A stretch of DNA of 64,000 nt from Acidimicrobiia bacterium. Lineage in GTDB: Bacteria; Actinomycetota; Acidimicrobiia; Spongiisociales; UBA5794. Where the stretch lies: positions 496,001-560,000 of the forward strand of contig JAWKJB010000002.1 of NCBI GenBank assembly GCA_041393965.1, in the 5' to 3' direction. The notes beneath the pieces are model-generated. The model was not told where the DNA came from, ran no database searches, and worked only from the letters and a program-made list of their open reading frames with translations. How positions within the stretch are numbered: position 1 is the first letter of the stretch; the number at the start of each line of letters is the position of its first letter. The position numbers and the translations under genes were made by a program. This document shows positions 6,387 through 14,473 of this stretch, piece after piece.

Positions 6387-7010
6387 ATGAGCGACACCAC
6401 GACCACCATCGTTGAGATCACCGACGCCGCGCGAGAGAAGATCCTCGCGCTGCGTGAAGGCGAGGATCTGCCCGATCTGCATCTCGGGCTCCGGATCACC
6501 GGTGTGGGCGCGCAGGGGTTCATCTATGAGACCTCGTTCCTTCGCCCTGACGACATCGCATCAACCGACATCGTGGAACAGCACGACGGGCTCGGTGTTG
6601 CGATCGACCTCGACTCGGTTGAGAACCTGCGGGGAGCAGTGCTCGACCTGTCCGGGGACGGCACGGGGCCCGGTCTTGTCATGAGGAACCCGAATGTCCC
6701 GACACCGAGCGTCCCCGGCGGAGAGCTCGGAGACCTCGAGCTCACGGGAACGACCGAGGAGAAGATCCGCCAGCTCTTGGAGGAGCGGATCAATCCTGCC
6801 ATCGCAAGCCATGGCGGTGTTGCCCACCTCATCGCCGTCGAAGGATCTGTGGCTCAACTCCAACTCGGCGGAGGGTGCCAGGGATGTGGCTTGGCCGCCG
6901 TGACGCTTCGCCAAGGCATCGAGCGAGCCATCCTCGACGCCATACCCGAGATCGACCAGGTCGTGGATGTCACCGACCATTCGATGGGGACGAACCCGTT
7001 CTACGCCTGA
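6387..7010 (+). CDS. NfuA-like iron-sulfur cluster carrier
   Basis: This 207-residue protein has two domains. Residues 1-105 resemble a HesB/IscA-type fold without its cysteines (a degenerate A-type domain). Residues 120-205 are a NifU C-terminal domain with the cluster-binding CxxC at Cys164 and Cys167 (GGGCQGCG). The arrangement matches NfuA, in which two subunits share a [4Fe-4S] cluster through the CxxC motifs and pass it to target enzymes. Domain order and length are normal for NfuA. It ends convergently against the coiled-coil gene on the other strand, with 28 bp between the stops. No isc/suf genes are nearby. Confidence 0.85.
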   Translation: MSDTTTTIVEITDAAREKILALREGEDLPDLHLGLRITGVGAQGFIYETSFLRPDDIASTDIVEQHDGLGVAIDLDSVENLRGAVLDLSGDGTGPGLVMRNPNVPTPSVPGGELGDLELTGTTEEKIRQLLEERINPAIASHGGVAHLIAVEGSVAQLQLGGGCQGCGLAAVTLRQGIERAILDAIPEIDQVVDVTDHSMGTNPFYA

Positions 7011-7023
7011 CGGCGCACAGGCC

Positions 7024-7040
7024 TCCGACTCGTCGGATTT
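7024..7040. terminator. Short hairpin between convergent genes
   Basis: TCCGA (7024-7028), tetraloop CTCG and TCGGA (7033-7037) are followed by TTT. The site lies just after the NfuA-like stop and at the stop of the opposing gene. The stem is short, so terminator function is uncertain. Confidence 0.3.
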
Positions 7041-7689
7041 ACTCCTCCTCGAGCCCTGCCCGAATCGTTCGCATCGCACTCAGCGCGCTTCGCTCGCCCT
7101 CGGTGCCGATGCGGGGGAGCTTCGCTGACCTGCGGGAATAGAACGAGCCAACCTCGGTCGCTTCTTCCTTCGACGGCGTCTCCGGGGCGCGAGGCGACGG
7201 CACTGACGGCGAGTAGTCCATCGTGAGGCCCTTGCGCGGTGGCGGAGCCGGTTCGGTCTGGCTCACTGCCGTCGCATTCGTCGAGTGCGACGAATCGCCT
7301 CGTTCGGGAGGTGGTGGCGAATCGGTGACCGATGCGATGCGTGCAAGTCGGTTTTCGAGCTGTTCGACGAGACTGCGAGTGCGTGCCACCTGGTCGAGGA
7401 GCCGGTCATGCTCCGCGGAGAGGGCCTCGTTGGCGGCGACGAGGGCAGCATGTCTTGCTTCGAGGTCCGAGATGTCGGTGGCCGGCTCTCCACCGTCGGC
7501 GAGCGACGAGCGGGCATCGACGAGAATCGCCTCGGCCTCGTCGCGGGCGTCGGTCACCATTCGGAAGGCGTCATAGCGAGCCTTGGCAATGATCTGTTTT
7601 GCCTTCGCCGTTGCTTCGGCAACCGACGCGTCGATGTCAGTTCCGTCAGCGTTCTCGACGCCAGCTTTTCGGATCTGGTCCGTCGTCAC
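7039..7689 (-). CDS. Coiled-coil protein, DivIVA-like in composition
   Basis: This 216-residue protein is not a family I can name. A short N-terminus is followed by a long heptad-rich helix (about 25-140; ATAKAKQIIAKARYDAFRMV, then DLEARHAALVAANEALSAEH). A Pro/Ser-rich linker and a charged C-terminal helix (SALSAMRTIRAGLEEE) complete it. The make-up resembles DivIVA/Wag31-type scaffolds, but the conserved DivIVA N-terminal domain is absent. I preferred the GTG at 7687-7689 because GGAG precedes it; the upstream frame extension is Gly/Trp/Arg-rich and unconvincing. It lies downstream of plsB on the same strand, but 99 bp apart. Confidence 0.6.
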   Translation of the reverse strand: MTTDQIRKAGVENADGTDIDASVAEATAKAKQIIAKARYDAFRMVTDARDEAEAILVDARSSLADGGEPATDISDLEARHAALVAANEALSAEHDRLLDQVARTRSLVEQLENRLARIASVTDSPPPPERGDSSHSTNATAVSQTEPAPPPRKGLTMDYSPSVPSPRAPETPSKEEATEVGSFYSRRSAKLPRIGTEGERSALSAMRTIRAGLEEE

Positions 7690-7788
7690 ATCAACTCTCC
7701 ATGCACGCCACAGCGCGCCTCCGCCTCTTCCCATGGTATCGGAGAATGAGCGGTCCGTATTGAGCCGAATCTCAAGGTCGCGAACTTC

Positions 7789-10092
7789 TCACCTGTTGAG
7801 ATCATCGATCGAGTTGAGAGCTTCCCGGATCGCCTCGAGTTCCGCCCGAAAATCCTCTCGCTGCTCGGCCGTGGCATCGAGGAGGTTCCGATTGTCGACG
7901 AGCTGGATACCAGAGGCATAGAGCGCTGTTGTGATGGCCTCTGCGTTGCGAATCCGCCCGTGCCGGTACATCTGCTCACCCATCAGGAGGCAGCGGGCGG
8001 CGAGCTCGGTGGGCTCAAGCTTCTGGTCGCCCGCAAGGGCAAGCGTCTCGGCGACGACGCCGTACGCTTCGAGGAACGGGCGTAGGACGATGGGGCTCTT
8101 CGGCGGGTTCATCGCATCCACATCGACGCGCACCGGCGTACCTGGCGTTGCTTGCCCGACCCGATACCGGCTGATCTCGCCTCGGATCTCGTTGGCGAAC
8201 TCGTCGGTGGGGGCGAAGAAGAACTCAAACTTCAGCAGATCCCTGAGAGCGAGTGCCCGTGCGACGATCGAGTCCTCGAGCATTTCGCCGAACGCAAAGT
8301 CGAGTGCAAGCGCCAGTTCGGCGATCGCCACGGGGATGAAGAAGTGGATGATCGTGTTGCGGTAGTAGGCCGCTGCGAGATGCTGGTCGCGGGTGATGCT
8401 GTAGATGCGGTGGGTGAGACCATCGGTCCGCGTGACGACCCCGTTCACGACCAGCTGCTCCAATGCCGCCCTCGCCTGTTCTGGAGCCGCCATCGACACC
8501 GGCGACGAGGTTGGAAGGTTTCGATCTTCGACGAACGCAACAAACGGCTCAAGGATCTCGATCGCCTCCGACGCGGTCACCCCTTTGTTGCCGACCGACA
8601 GGAGCGCCATCGTCACGAGGCTGATCGGCGTGATCGGGGTGACATCGTTGATCCTGGTCGATACATCGAACGCAAGTTTGGGAAGGGCGAGCTTGCCCTC
8701 GTCGGAAGACAGGTCCAGCGTCGGGTTCAGGTGCTCGGAGAGCAGCAGCGGTTCACCGAACCGAACATAGATGTTGCCGTGGCGGCTGCGCAGGCCCGAG
8801 ATGAACTTCACCGCCCATGCAAAGGACTCCTTCTCCTTCTTGTGTCCCCGCTGTTCGGCCGTGTAGGCCGCCACATCGGTGATCTGGTCGTAGGCGATCG
8901 ACACCGGTACGAGGGCGACATCGTCGGTGATGCCGCGCTGATACGAGTCGGCGACATAGGCAAGGAGCCCGAGACGCGGTTCGCGGAGTTTGCCGGATCG
9001 GGATCGGCCACCTTCGATGTACCACTCGAGTGCGAAACGCTTCTCCAGCAGATAGTCGAGGTACTGCTTGAGGACGAACTTGTACGGCTCGTTGTGCTTG
9101 AACTCCCGGCGAATGAAGAAGATTCCGGCACGCCGGAGGAGTGGCCCGATCAGGAAGAAGTTCATGTTGATGCCGCCGGCGGTGTGGTTGAGCGGGAGTT
9201 CGTTCTCATACAGCACATGCTGGAAGACGAGGTGATCGAAGTTCGACTTGTGGGATGGAAGGAACACCAAGGGTTTCTCGTCTGCGAGTTGGTAGATCTC
9301 GTGCAAACGGGCGGGGGAGTAGTCCACCTTCTGGTGGGCCGTTGCGATCATCGCCGATGTGATGCCGTTGACGATGTCGATCACATACGGTGAGTGCTGC
9401 GCGGCGATCTCCTTGAGATACCGTTTCGTGCGCTGGAACATGCGCTTTTCGGGCTTGCGTTCGGATCGAGCAAGGCGCTGCACACCCGCCTGGAATGCCC
9501 GGCTCCAGAAGAGGTCCTCCATGAGGAACTTCGGTACCTTGTAGTGAAGCCCTCGTTTGTTCCGTTCGGCTCGTTCGAGTGCCAACCATGCTCTGAGCGC
9601 GACGAACTCCCCAAGGGTGGTGCCGTCGGTGACCGTTCGACCGCTCGGCTCGGTCCAGAGCTTCTCGATGACGCTCCGCCGTGCAGGGGCGCCCATCACG
9701 ATGCGGATCCGATCTGGGTGTCGGGTGTGGATGAAGTGTTGGAGGAAGATGTTCGGATCCCTCGGATCGCCGGGGATAAGGACATCCTTGACTCGCACCC
9801 TTCGGACTCCTTCGTGCTCTCCAGCGAGCCACACGACCCGCAGCGGCACACACAGTGGATCGTCTTCGCGGTGGAGTCGTTCGCTGATGGCTGGGTCGAC
9901 GCTGCCGAACTTGTGCTGCCTGCGCGACGGGGGAATCCGGAGCCGGGTCATGGGCTCGGTCACGCGAGGTTCGATCTCATCGAGATAGTGGTGGATCATC
10001 GATGCCTCCAGATCACTTGAGGCGTCGATCAGGACCACATACGGCCCGGGTTCATCCGGCCACATCGGGGCGCGCGGCACGCGGCCAACCAT
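7789..10092 (-). CDS. plsB: Glycerol-3-phosphate 1-O-acyltransferase
   Basis: This 767-residue enzyme adds the first acyl chain to sn-glycerol-3-phosphate in phospholipid synthesis at the inner face of the membrane. The PlsC-like acyltransferase block shows the catalytic HX4D (SHKSNFDH; His281 and Asp286 from the ATG). It is followed by INMNFFLIGPLLRRAGIFFIRR and the substrate-binding EGGRSRSGK. Length and motif order match bacterial PlsB rather than the short PlsY. I start it at the ATG at 10092, which overlaps the stop of the gene before it (TGATG), over a TTG one codon upstream. The upstream 129-residue protein is probably co-translated with it. Confidence 0.88.
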   Translation of the reverse strand: MVGRVPRAPMWPDEPGPYVVLIDASSDLEASMIHHYLDEIEPRVTEPMTRLRIPPSRRQHKFGSVDPAISERLHREDDPLCVPLRVVWLAGEHEGVRRVRVKDVLIPGDPRDPNIFLQHFIHTRHPDRIRIVMGAPARRSVIEKLWTEPSGRTVTDGTTLGEFVALRAWLALERAERNKRGLHYKVPKFLMEDLFWSRAFQAGVQRLARSERKPEKRMFQRTKRYLKEIAAQHSPYVIDIVNGITSAMIATAHQKVDYSPARLHEIYQLADEKPLVFLPSHKSNFDHLVFQHVLYENELPLNHTAGGINMNFFLIGPLLRRAGIFFIRREFKHNEPYKFVLKQYLDYLLEKRFALEWYIEGGRSRSGKLREPRLGLLAYVADSYQRGITDDVALVPVSIAYDQITDVAAYTAEQRGHKKEKESFAWAVKFISGLRSRHGNIYVRFGEPLLLSEHLNPTLDLSSDEGKLALPKLAFDVSTRINDVTPITPISLVTMALLSVGNKGVTASEAIEILEPFVAFVEDRNLPTSSPVSMAAPEQARAALEQLVVNGVVTRTDGLTHRIYSITRDQHLAAAYYRNTIIHFFIPVAIAELALALDFAFGEMLEDSIVARALALRDLLKFEFFFAPTDEFANEIRGEISRYRVGQATPGTPVRVDVDAMNPPKSPIVLRPFLEAYGVVAETLALAGDQKLEPTELAARCLLMGEQMYRHGRIRNAEAITTALYASGIQLVDNRNLLDATAEQREDFRAELEAIREALNSIDDLNR

Positions 10093-10481
10093 CAAGGAGT
10101 GTCGTCGTTGGGGGTCGAGCCTGTGTCAACTGCGGCTTCGTCGGCCCCGGTGGGTTCAGCGCCTTTCGGTAGCACATCTCCGACGAAACGCAGCACCTTC
10201 GACAGGGCCGACGATGCGATGCCAGCCGCTGCCGACAGGGCCCCCGTCGCGCCCGTTGCCGCCGCGCCTCCCGCCGCAGATGCCGAATCGCCAGCGGCGC
10301 TTGCTGCTTGGGCCATCGCGGCCGTCATTTGGTCGATCAGATCCTTTGGGAGGTTCTCCTTGAGGAAGTCGGTGACGATCGTCACGACCTCGACGACCTT
10401 GTCGGTGGGAAGTCCGGTTCGGTCCCGGATCTCTTTGATCAGATCTTCCAACTTCGACCCCTCATCTGGACGCGCGATCAT
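10092..10481 (-). CDS. Hypothetical 129-residue protein upstream of plsB
   Basis: I do not recognise this protein. Residues 5-55 look like an amphipathic helical domain (KLEDLIKEIRDRTGLPTDKV and VVTIVTDFLKENLPKDLIDQ). The second half is a low-complexity Ala/Gly/Ser stretch, and the tail is acidic. There is no signal peptide or clear membrane span. I chose the ATG at 10479-10481, where the composition switches to coding-like sequence; the upstream extension is antisense to the esterase end. The stop overlaps the plsB start (TGATG), so it may be a partner or regulator of PlsB (inference). Confidence 0.55.
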   Translation of the reverse strand: MIARPDEGSKLEDLIKEIRDRTGLPTDKVVEVVTIVTDFLKENLPKDLIDQMTAAMAQAASAAGDSASAAGGAAATGATGALSAAAGIASSALSKVLRFVGDVLPKGAEPTGADEAAVDTGSTPNDDTP

Positions 10482-10506
10482 TGTACCGACTGCGCTTCGG
10501 CGTGGC

Positions 10507-11475
10507 TCACCGAGGGGCCGAACTATGGTCCTTGATGAAGGCGTGCATGCGGTCTCGTGCTTGTGCAGCGATCGGGATGGGAAACGCATCAAAGGCATGG
10601 ATTCCCCCGGGATAGAGAGCGAGTTCGGCCTTGTTTTCCGCAGCGACCCACCGGCAAGCCATGAAGAGTGAATCATCGACGAGTGGGTCCCAGGTGCCGA
10701 CCGTGAACAACGCCGGGGGCATGTCACTCAGATCCCCGTACAGCGGGGACAGATGCGGATCCATGGCGTCGGCGAGCGTGGCCGAGGATCCGAAGTAGTG
10801 GTCCGCGAACCAAACGAGCGATGCAGGGTCGAGCACCAACCCGCGGATGGTCCAGTTCTTCACCGATGGTGTCCCCGGGGGGAAGTACGACCCGTAGACA
10901 AGGTTCGCGGCACGCCAATCGGTAAACCCGGTGCGATCTCTGACCGCGAGGAGAACGGAGGCGGCAAGGTTCGCTCCAGCCGACTCTCCGCCGATCGTCA
11001 AGCGATCCGTACCGAACTCGTCCGACGCGTTGTCGATCAGCCATTCGGCAGCAGCGACGCAGTCATCTGGACCCGCTGGATACGGATGCTCCGGCGCGAG
11101 CCGATAGTCGATCGAGACCACCGTGACCCCTGCGGCGTGCATCATCGCGAGGTTGCCGACATCGCTGAGATCGGCAGCTCCGAGCACCCACCCACCCCCG
11201 TGGATATGGACATAGACGCCCGCTGGGTCGTCCGCGTCGATGACGCGCAGCGGAATCTCGCCGCCTGGTCCCGGGACGCGGAATGTGCGCGCTCGGGGAT
11301 ATTGGATCACCGGTCCGAAGACGCTGTCCCCCGCACGACGAGCTGCTCGAACCTGGTCGGGGGTCGCGTTTGCGAGCGGCGGTTCGGTGAGCAACCGGTC
11401 GCGGATCTGCTCGACGAAGGCTCGGGTCTCGTCCGTGACAGCCGAGTCGGTGAAGAGCTCAGGGTCGATGTGCAC
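10507..11475 (-). CDS. Alpha/beta-hydrolase, hormone-sensitive-lipase-type esterase
   Basis: This 322-residue esterase of the HSL/arylacetamide deacetylase family cleaves carboxylic esters, probably in the cytoplasm because no signal peptide is seen. Visible are the oxyanion motif HIHGGGWVLG, the nucleophile elbow GGESAGAN (Ser), the acid in WDPLVDDS (Asp) and the final His in GGIHAFDAF. The length fits the family. I chose the GTG at 11473-11475; a TTG 36 bp upstream would overlap the next gene and adds a glycine-rich stretch. It lies just downstream of the metallopeptidase gene on the same strand. The natural substrate is unknown. Confidence 0.8.
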   Translation of the reverse strand: MHIDPELFTDSAVTDETRAFVEQIRDRLLTEPPLANATPDQVRAARRAGDSVFGPVIQYPRARTFRVPGPGGEIPLRVIDADDPAGVYVHIHGGGWVLGAADLSDVGNLAMMHAAGVTVVSIDYRLAPEHPYPAGPDDCVAAAEWLIDNASDEFGTDRLTIGGESAGANLAASVLLAVRDRTGFTDWRAANLVYGSYFPPGTPSVKNWTIRGLVLDPASLVWFADHYFGSSATLADAMDPHLSPLYGDLSDMPPALFTVGTWDPLVDDSLFMACRWVAAENKAELALYPGGIHAFDAFPIPIAAQARDRMHAFIKDHSSAPR

Positions 11476-11501
11476 GCCGCCCAGCGTACCGCCGCGCCCG
11501 T

Positions 11502-11855
11502 TCAGCCCCAACCGAGTTCGTGGAGTCGTGCGTCGTCGATACCGAGATGATGCGCGAGCTCGTGGAGGACCGTGGTGCGGATCTCTCGGCGGAGGTCGTC
11601 GTCGGACAGCCCGAGGGCGAGATGTGGCCGGTGGAACACCGTGATCTGGTCTGGTGCAACCGCGTAGTAATCCACGCCGCGCTCGGCAAGCGAGACGCCC
11701 TCGTACAGTCCGAGAAGCGATTCGCCTGACGGGTTCTGGTGACGCGAAGGCCGAGACTCAACGACGACGACGAGGTTGTCGATCTGGTCAATGACCCACT
11801 CCGGCAGCGAATCGAGCACCCTTTCGACCTCTGCCTCGAACTCGTCGATATGCAT
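11502..11855 (-). CDS. Small zincin-type metallopeptidase
   Basis: This 117-residue protein belongs to the short metallopeptidase family (Zincin_1-like) common in actinobacteria. The zinc site is HELAHHLGID near residues 99-108, with the HExxH glutamate and two histidines. A downstream Glu or Asp (DDARLHELGWG) probably supplies the third ligand. Upstream is a strand-rich domain (DNLVVVVESRP, YYAVAPDQITVFHRP). The start is the ATG at 11853-11855 (MHIDEFEAEVERVLDSLP), the conserved beginning of the family; the longer frame runs over the tRNA-Val gene. The physiological target is unknown. Confidence 0.8.
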   Translation of the reverse strand: MHIDEFEAEVERVLDSLPEWVIDQIDNLVVVVESRPSRHQNPSGESLLGLYEGVSLAERGVDYYAVAPDQITVFHRPHLALGLSDDDLRREIRTTVLHELAHHLGIDDARLHELGWG

Positions 11856-11920
11856 GGAGGGATCGTAGGGTCTGCCCTCGCGGTTGGCGGCTCTCGCGCG
11901 GTACCATGCGCCACCCACGG

Positions 11921-11992
11921 GGGCGATTAGCTCAGCGGGAGAGCGCTGCATTCACACTGCAGAGGTCACTGGTTCAATCCCAGTATCGCCCA
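11921..11992 (+). tRNA. tRNA-Val (anticodon CAC)
   Basis: The cloverleaf is complete. The acceptor GGGCGAT pairs with ATCGCCC, the D-stem is GCTC/GAGC, and the anticodon arm is CTGCA/TGCAG with loop TTCACAC (anticodon CAC, reads GTG). The variable loop is AGGTC, and the T-arm ACTGG/CCAGT has loop TTCAATC. The discriminator is A, and CCA is not encoded. A TACCAT -10-like box lies at 11902-11907. Its 3' half is nearly identical to the remnant at 4389-4418. Confidence 0.95.
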
Positions 11993-12039
11993 CTCGATGC
12001 GCGCACCAGTGGAAACCGCGTTGGGCCCGTGAGTTGGTG

Positions 12040-12138
12040 ATGAGACCCTCGTCTCGAGCGGTTGTCCTGCGCATCGGGGTGGCGCTCGTCGCGCTGGTCC
12101 TCATTGCATCGGTGATCGGCGGCATGATGCTGTACTGA
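12040..12138 (+). CDS. Tiny single-span membrane peptide
   Basis: A 32-codon frame starts at an ATG 47 bp after the tRNA: a short Arg-rich start, then one strongly hydrophobic stretch (LRIGVALVALVLIASVIGGM). Charge bias and a single membrane span are what small membrane proteins look like. The ribosome site is weak, a GTG one codon earlier is an alternative start, and no family is recognised, so it may be spurious. Confidence 0.4.
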   Translation: MRPSSRAVVLRIGVALVALVLIASVIGGMMLY

Positions 12139-12159
12139 GTCGGATGATTCGGCACGGAG

Positions 12160-12187
12160 TTGACCGTGACTCCGGTGGGGGTACCAT
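12160..12187 (+). promoter_or_regulatory. Promoter of the DAHP synthase gene
   Basis: TTGACC (12160-12165) and TACCAT (12182-12187) are spaced by 16 bp. Transcription would start near 12194, leaving a leader of about 50 nt. I see no leader peptide or riboswitch in it. Confidence 0.45.
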
Positions 12188-12245
12188 CCCACTCGAGACG
12201 CCACCCGATCCCTGAGGGTGGGCACGCAACGACTGGGCCGTGACC

Positions 12246-13613
12246 ATGACCTGGACGCCTGACAGCTGGCGCACGAAACCTGCGCTCCAACAACCCGACT
12301 ATCCGGATCGGGACGCGCTCGACAGTGTCGAAAAGGAGCTGGCGTCGTCGCCTCCGCTGGTGTTCGCAGGCGAAGCTCGGCGTCTTCGTGAACAACTCCG
12401 GAAGGTTGCACGGGGTGAGGCTTTCCTGCTTCAAGGGGGTGATTGCGCGGAGTCTTTCGCCGAGTTCCATGTCGACACGATCCGTGACACCTTCAAGGTC
12501 ATGCTTCAGATGTCGGTGGTGCTGACCTATGGCGCTGCCCTTCCGGTTGTCAAGGTGGGTCGGATGGCGGGTCAGTTCGCGAAACCGAGAACCGCGGACT
12601 CCGAGACTCAGGGCGGAGTCTCGCTCCCCATCTACCGCGGGGACATCATCAATGGTATTGCCTTCGACGCCGCGTCCCGAACGCCTGACCCCGGCCGCCT
12701 CCTCAAGGCCTATCACCAGTCGGCACTGACCCTCAATCTGCTACGAGCGTTCGCGCAAGGTGGCATGGCGAACCTCGAACAGGTCCACCGATGGAACCTC
12801 GAATTCGTCACGGACACCGACCAGTTCACACGGTATGAACGACTTGCTTCGGATCTCGACGAGACGCTTGCGTTCATGCGTGCCATCGGCTTGACGCCCG
12901 ACACGGCTCGACAGCTTCGCGAAACCGACTTCTACACGAGCCACGAGGCGTTGTTGCCCGGATACGAGCAAGCCTTGACCCGTGTGGATTCGATGTCGGG
13001 CGACTACTACGCATGCTCTGCCCACATGCTGTGGATCGGGGACCGCACCCGGCAGGTCGACGGGGCGCATGTCGAGCTCCTGCGAGGTGTCGAGAACCCG
13101 ATCGGCCTCAAATGTGGACCGAGCCTGACGCCCGACGAGCTCGTTCGCCTGATTGCCACCCTGGACCCCGACAACGACCCGGGACGCCTGACACTCATCA
13201 CCCGGCACGGCGCCGATGGAGTCGCTGAGCACCTCCCCGGCCTCATCGAGGCCGTCGAACGCGAGGGCATGGATGTCGTGTGGTCAGTCGATCCGATGCA
13301 CGGCAACACGATGGTGTCAGCCAACGGGTACAAGACAAGACCGTTCGAGCGTATCGTGTCGGAAGTCGAGCAGTTCTTTGCCATCCACCGCGACTACGGA
13401 ACGCATCCCGGAGGTGTCCACTTCGAGATGACCGGCCAGAATGTGACGGAATGCACCGGTGGGGCCATCCAGATCGAAGAAGCCAACCTCGCCGATCGCT
13501 ATCACACGCATTGCGACCCGAGGCTGAACGCGAGCCAGGCGCTCGAATTCGCTTTCATCCTCGCGGATCAGCTCCGAGGTTTGCGGGGACTCCCAACTCG
13601 ACCCAACGAGTGA
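12246..13613 (+). CDS. aroG: Class II (plant-type) DAHP synthase
   Basis: This 455-residue 3-deoxy-D-arabino-heptulosonate-7-phosphate synthase joins PEP and erythrose-4-phosphate in the first shikimate step. The class II start [19 protein letters not shown], the metal/PEP region [16 protein letters not shown] (Cys), [22 protein letters not shown] and DPMHGNT are all visible. Actinobacteria use this class. I chose the ATG at 12246; a GTG two codons earlier is possible. The stop codon lies inside the left arm of a 119-bp inverted repeat, so the last residues may have been changed by that element. The rest of the pathway is at 47981-52312, well away. Confidence 0.92.
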   Translation: MTWTPDSWRTKPALQQPDYPDRDALDSVEKELASSPPLVFAGEARRLREQLRKVARGEAFLLQGGDCAESFAEFHVDTIRDTFKVMLQMSVVLTYGAALPVVKVGRMAGQFAKPRTADSETQGGVSLPIYRGDIINGIAFDAASRTPDPGRLLKAYHQSALTLNLLRAFAQGGMANLEQVHRWNLEFVTDTDQFTRYERLASDLDETLAFMRAIGLTPDTARQLRETDFYTSHEALLPGYEQALTRVDSMSGDYYACSAHMLWIGDRTRQVDGAHVELLRGVENPIGLKCGPSLTPDELVRLIATLDPDNDPGRLTLITRHGADGVAEHLPGLIEAVEREGMDVVWSVDPMHGNTMVSANGYKTRPFERIVSEVEQFFAIHRDYGTHPGGVHFEMTGQNVTECTGGAIQIEEANLADRYHTHCDPRLNASQALEFAFILADQLRGLRGLPTRPNE

Positions 13614-13728
13614 ACTGGTACCCAGGGTTCCCGTTCAACAAAAAGGTTCTCTCCTGTCCACAGAACGCACCATTCCGTGGGCCATAGTTGACCTTTCAGT
13701 TGAACGGGAACCCTGGGTACGCGTTCAC
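13610..13728. repeat. 119-bp near-perfect inverted repeat, MITE-like or bidirectional terminator
   Basis: Arms 13610-13639 and 13699-13728 are 30 bp each with two mismatches; the inner 22 bp (13618-13639 and 13699-13720) are perfect. Six more pairs (13642-13647 with 13691-13696) extend the stem after a 2x2 loop. It fills the gap between convergent genes, and the DAHP synthase stop codon lies in the left arm. No transposase is inside. A non-autonomous miniature element that settled in a terminator gap, or a very strong two-way terminator, would both fit. Confidence 0.7.
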
Positions 13729-13741
13729 GGGCCTTCGACGG

Positions 13742-14449
13742 CTAGACGAGGATCGGGAGGCTGAGCAGCACGATGACGCCGACCACGAGCATGGTGGCCC
13801 CGATTCCGACGACGATCATCCGGTTGCGCGGCTTGTAGATCTTGGAGCTCACGCCTGCGAAGAACAGCACCGAGGCGAACAGCACCATCGTGAGGACATA
13901 GTTGTCTCCGTTCTGGTTCGACTGCCGGGCTGCCGCGGCCTTGGCGTCGGCAACCCCGACGAGGCGTTGCGCCTCGACCCGTTCGGCCACCACATACTCG
14001 TCCATCACAAACGGGGACGATGGGCTGTCGGTGTTGTTCAGAGGATCGGTTGCGAGCCATGCTTGAACGGCGGGCTTGAACTCGTCCCGGAACCGGAAGT
14101 ACAGGAAGCCCGACAGGGTTCCCCGTTGTGGCACATACTCGGATGCATCGTCGAGCACCAGCGTTCCGGCCTCCATCTCGTCGAAGACCGCAGCCACCCA
14201 ATCGATGTACATTGCGACATCGATCTGGGAAAGCTGGCCGCCGGCCGTGTCGTGTCGCGTCGACTCGGTCCGAGCCGCTCCGGCTTCCGAGAAGTTGATG
14301 GACTGCTGACCGCTCCACTTCCCGGCCTGGAAGGCAGACCAGGCGGTGAGGATCGTCGCGACCGCCAAGATGACGGTTGCGATCAGCTCGATTCGGTCGT
14401 TGCTGCCCCAAAGATTGGAGCCTCTGTCGGTTTCGATTGGTTCAGGCAT
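13742..14449 (-). CDS. Membrane protein of unknown function (three helices)
   Basis: This 235-residue protein has one helix near the N-terminus (ELIATVILAVATILTAWSAF), a long soluble loop (about 45-165) and two C-terminal helices (YVLTMVLFASVLFFAGV and IVVGIGATMLVVGVIVLLSL). The layout resembles DUF4337-like proteins, but I do not recognise the family with certainty. The start is an ATG at 14447-14449. The gene converges with DAHP synthase across the inverted repeat and follows the patatin gene on the same strand after 24 bp, so those two may be co-transcribed. Confidence 0.6.
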   Translation of the reverse strand: MPEPIETDRGSNLWGSNDRIELIATVILAVATILTAWSAFQAGKWSGQQSINFSEAGAARTESTRHDTAGGQLSQIDVAMYIDWVAAVFDEMEAGTLVLDDASEYVPQRGTLSGFLYFRFRDEFKPAVQAWLATDPLNNTDSPSSPFVMDEYVVAERVEAQRLVGVADAKAAAARQSNQNGDNYVLTMVLFASVLFFAGVSSKIYKPRNRMIVVGIGATMLVVGVIVLLSLPILV

Positions 14450-14473
14450 GACGGGATCGTAGACGCTGCGAGG

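Noticed and set aside
4389..11992. 7.5-kb segment between the tRNA-Val remnant and tRNA-Val(CAC) as a genomic island
   Set aside because: The shared 3' ends differ at two or more bases and belong to tRNAs with different anticodons. The genes between are ordinary chromosomal genes and no integrase or phage gene is present.
11952..12716. Minus-strand frame of 254 codons over tRNA-Val and the DAHP synthase start
   Set aside because: It is antisense to a tRNA and to a well-supported gene, with no motif of its own.
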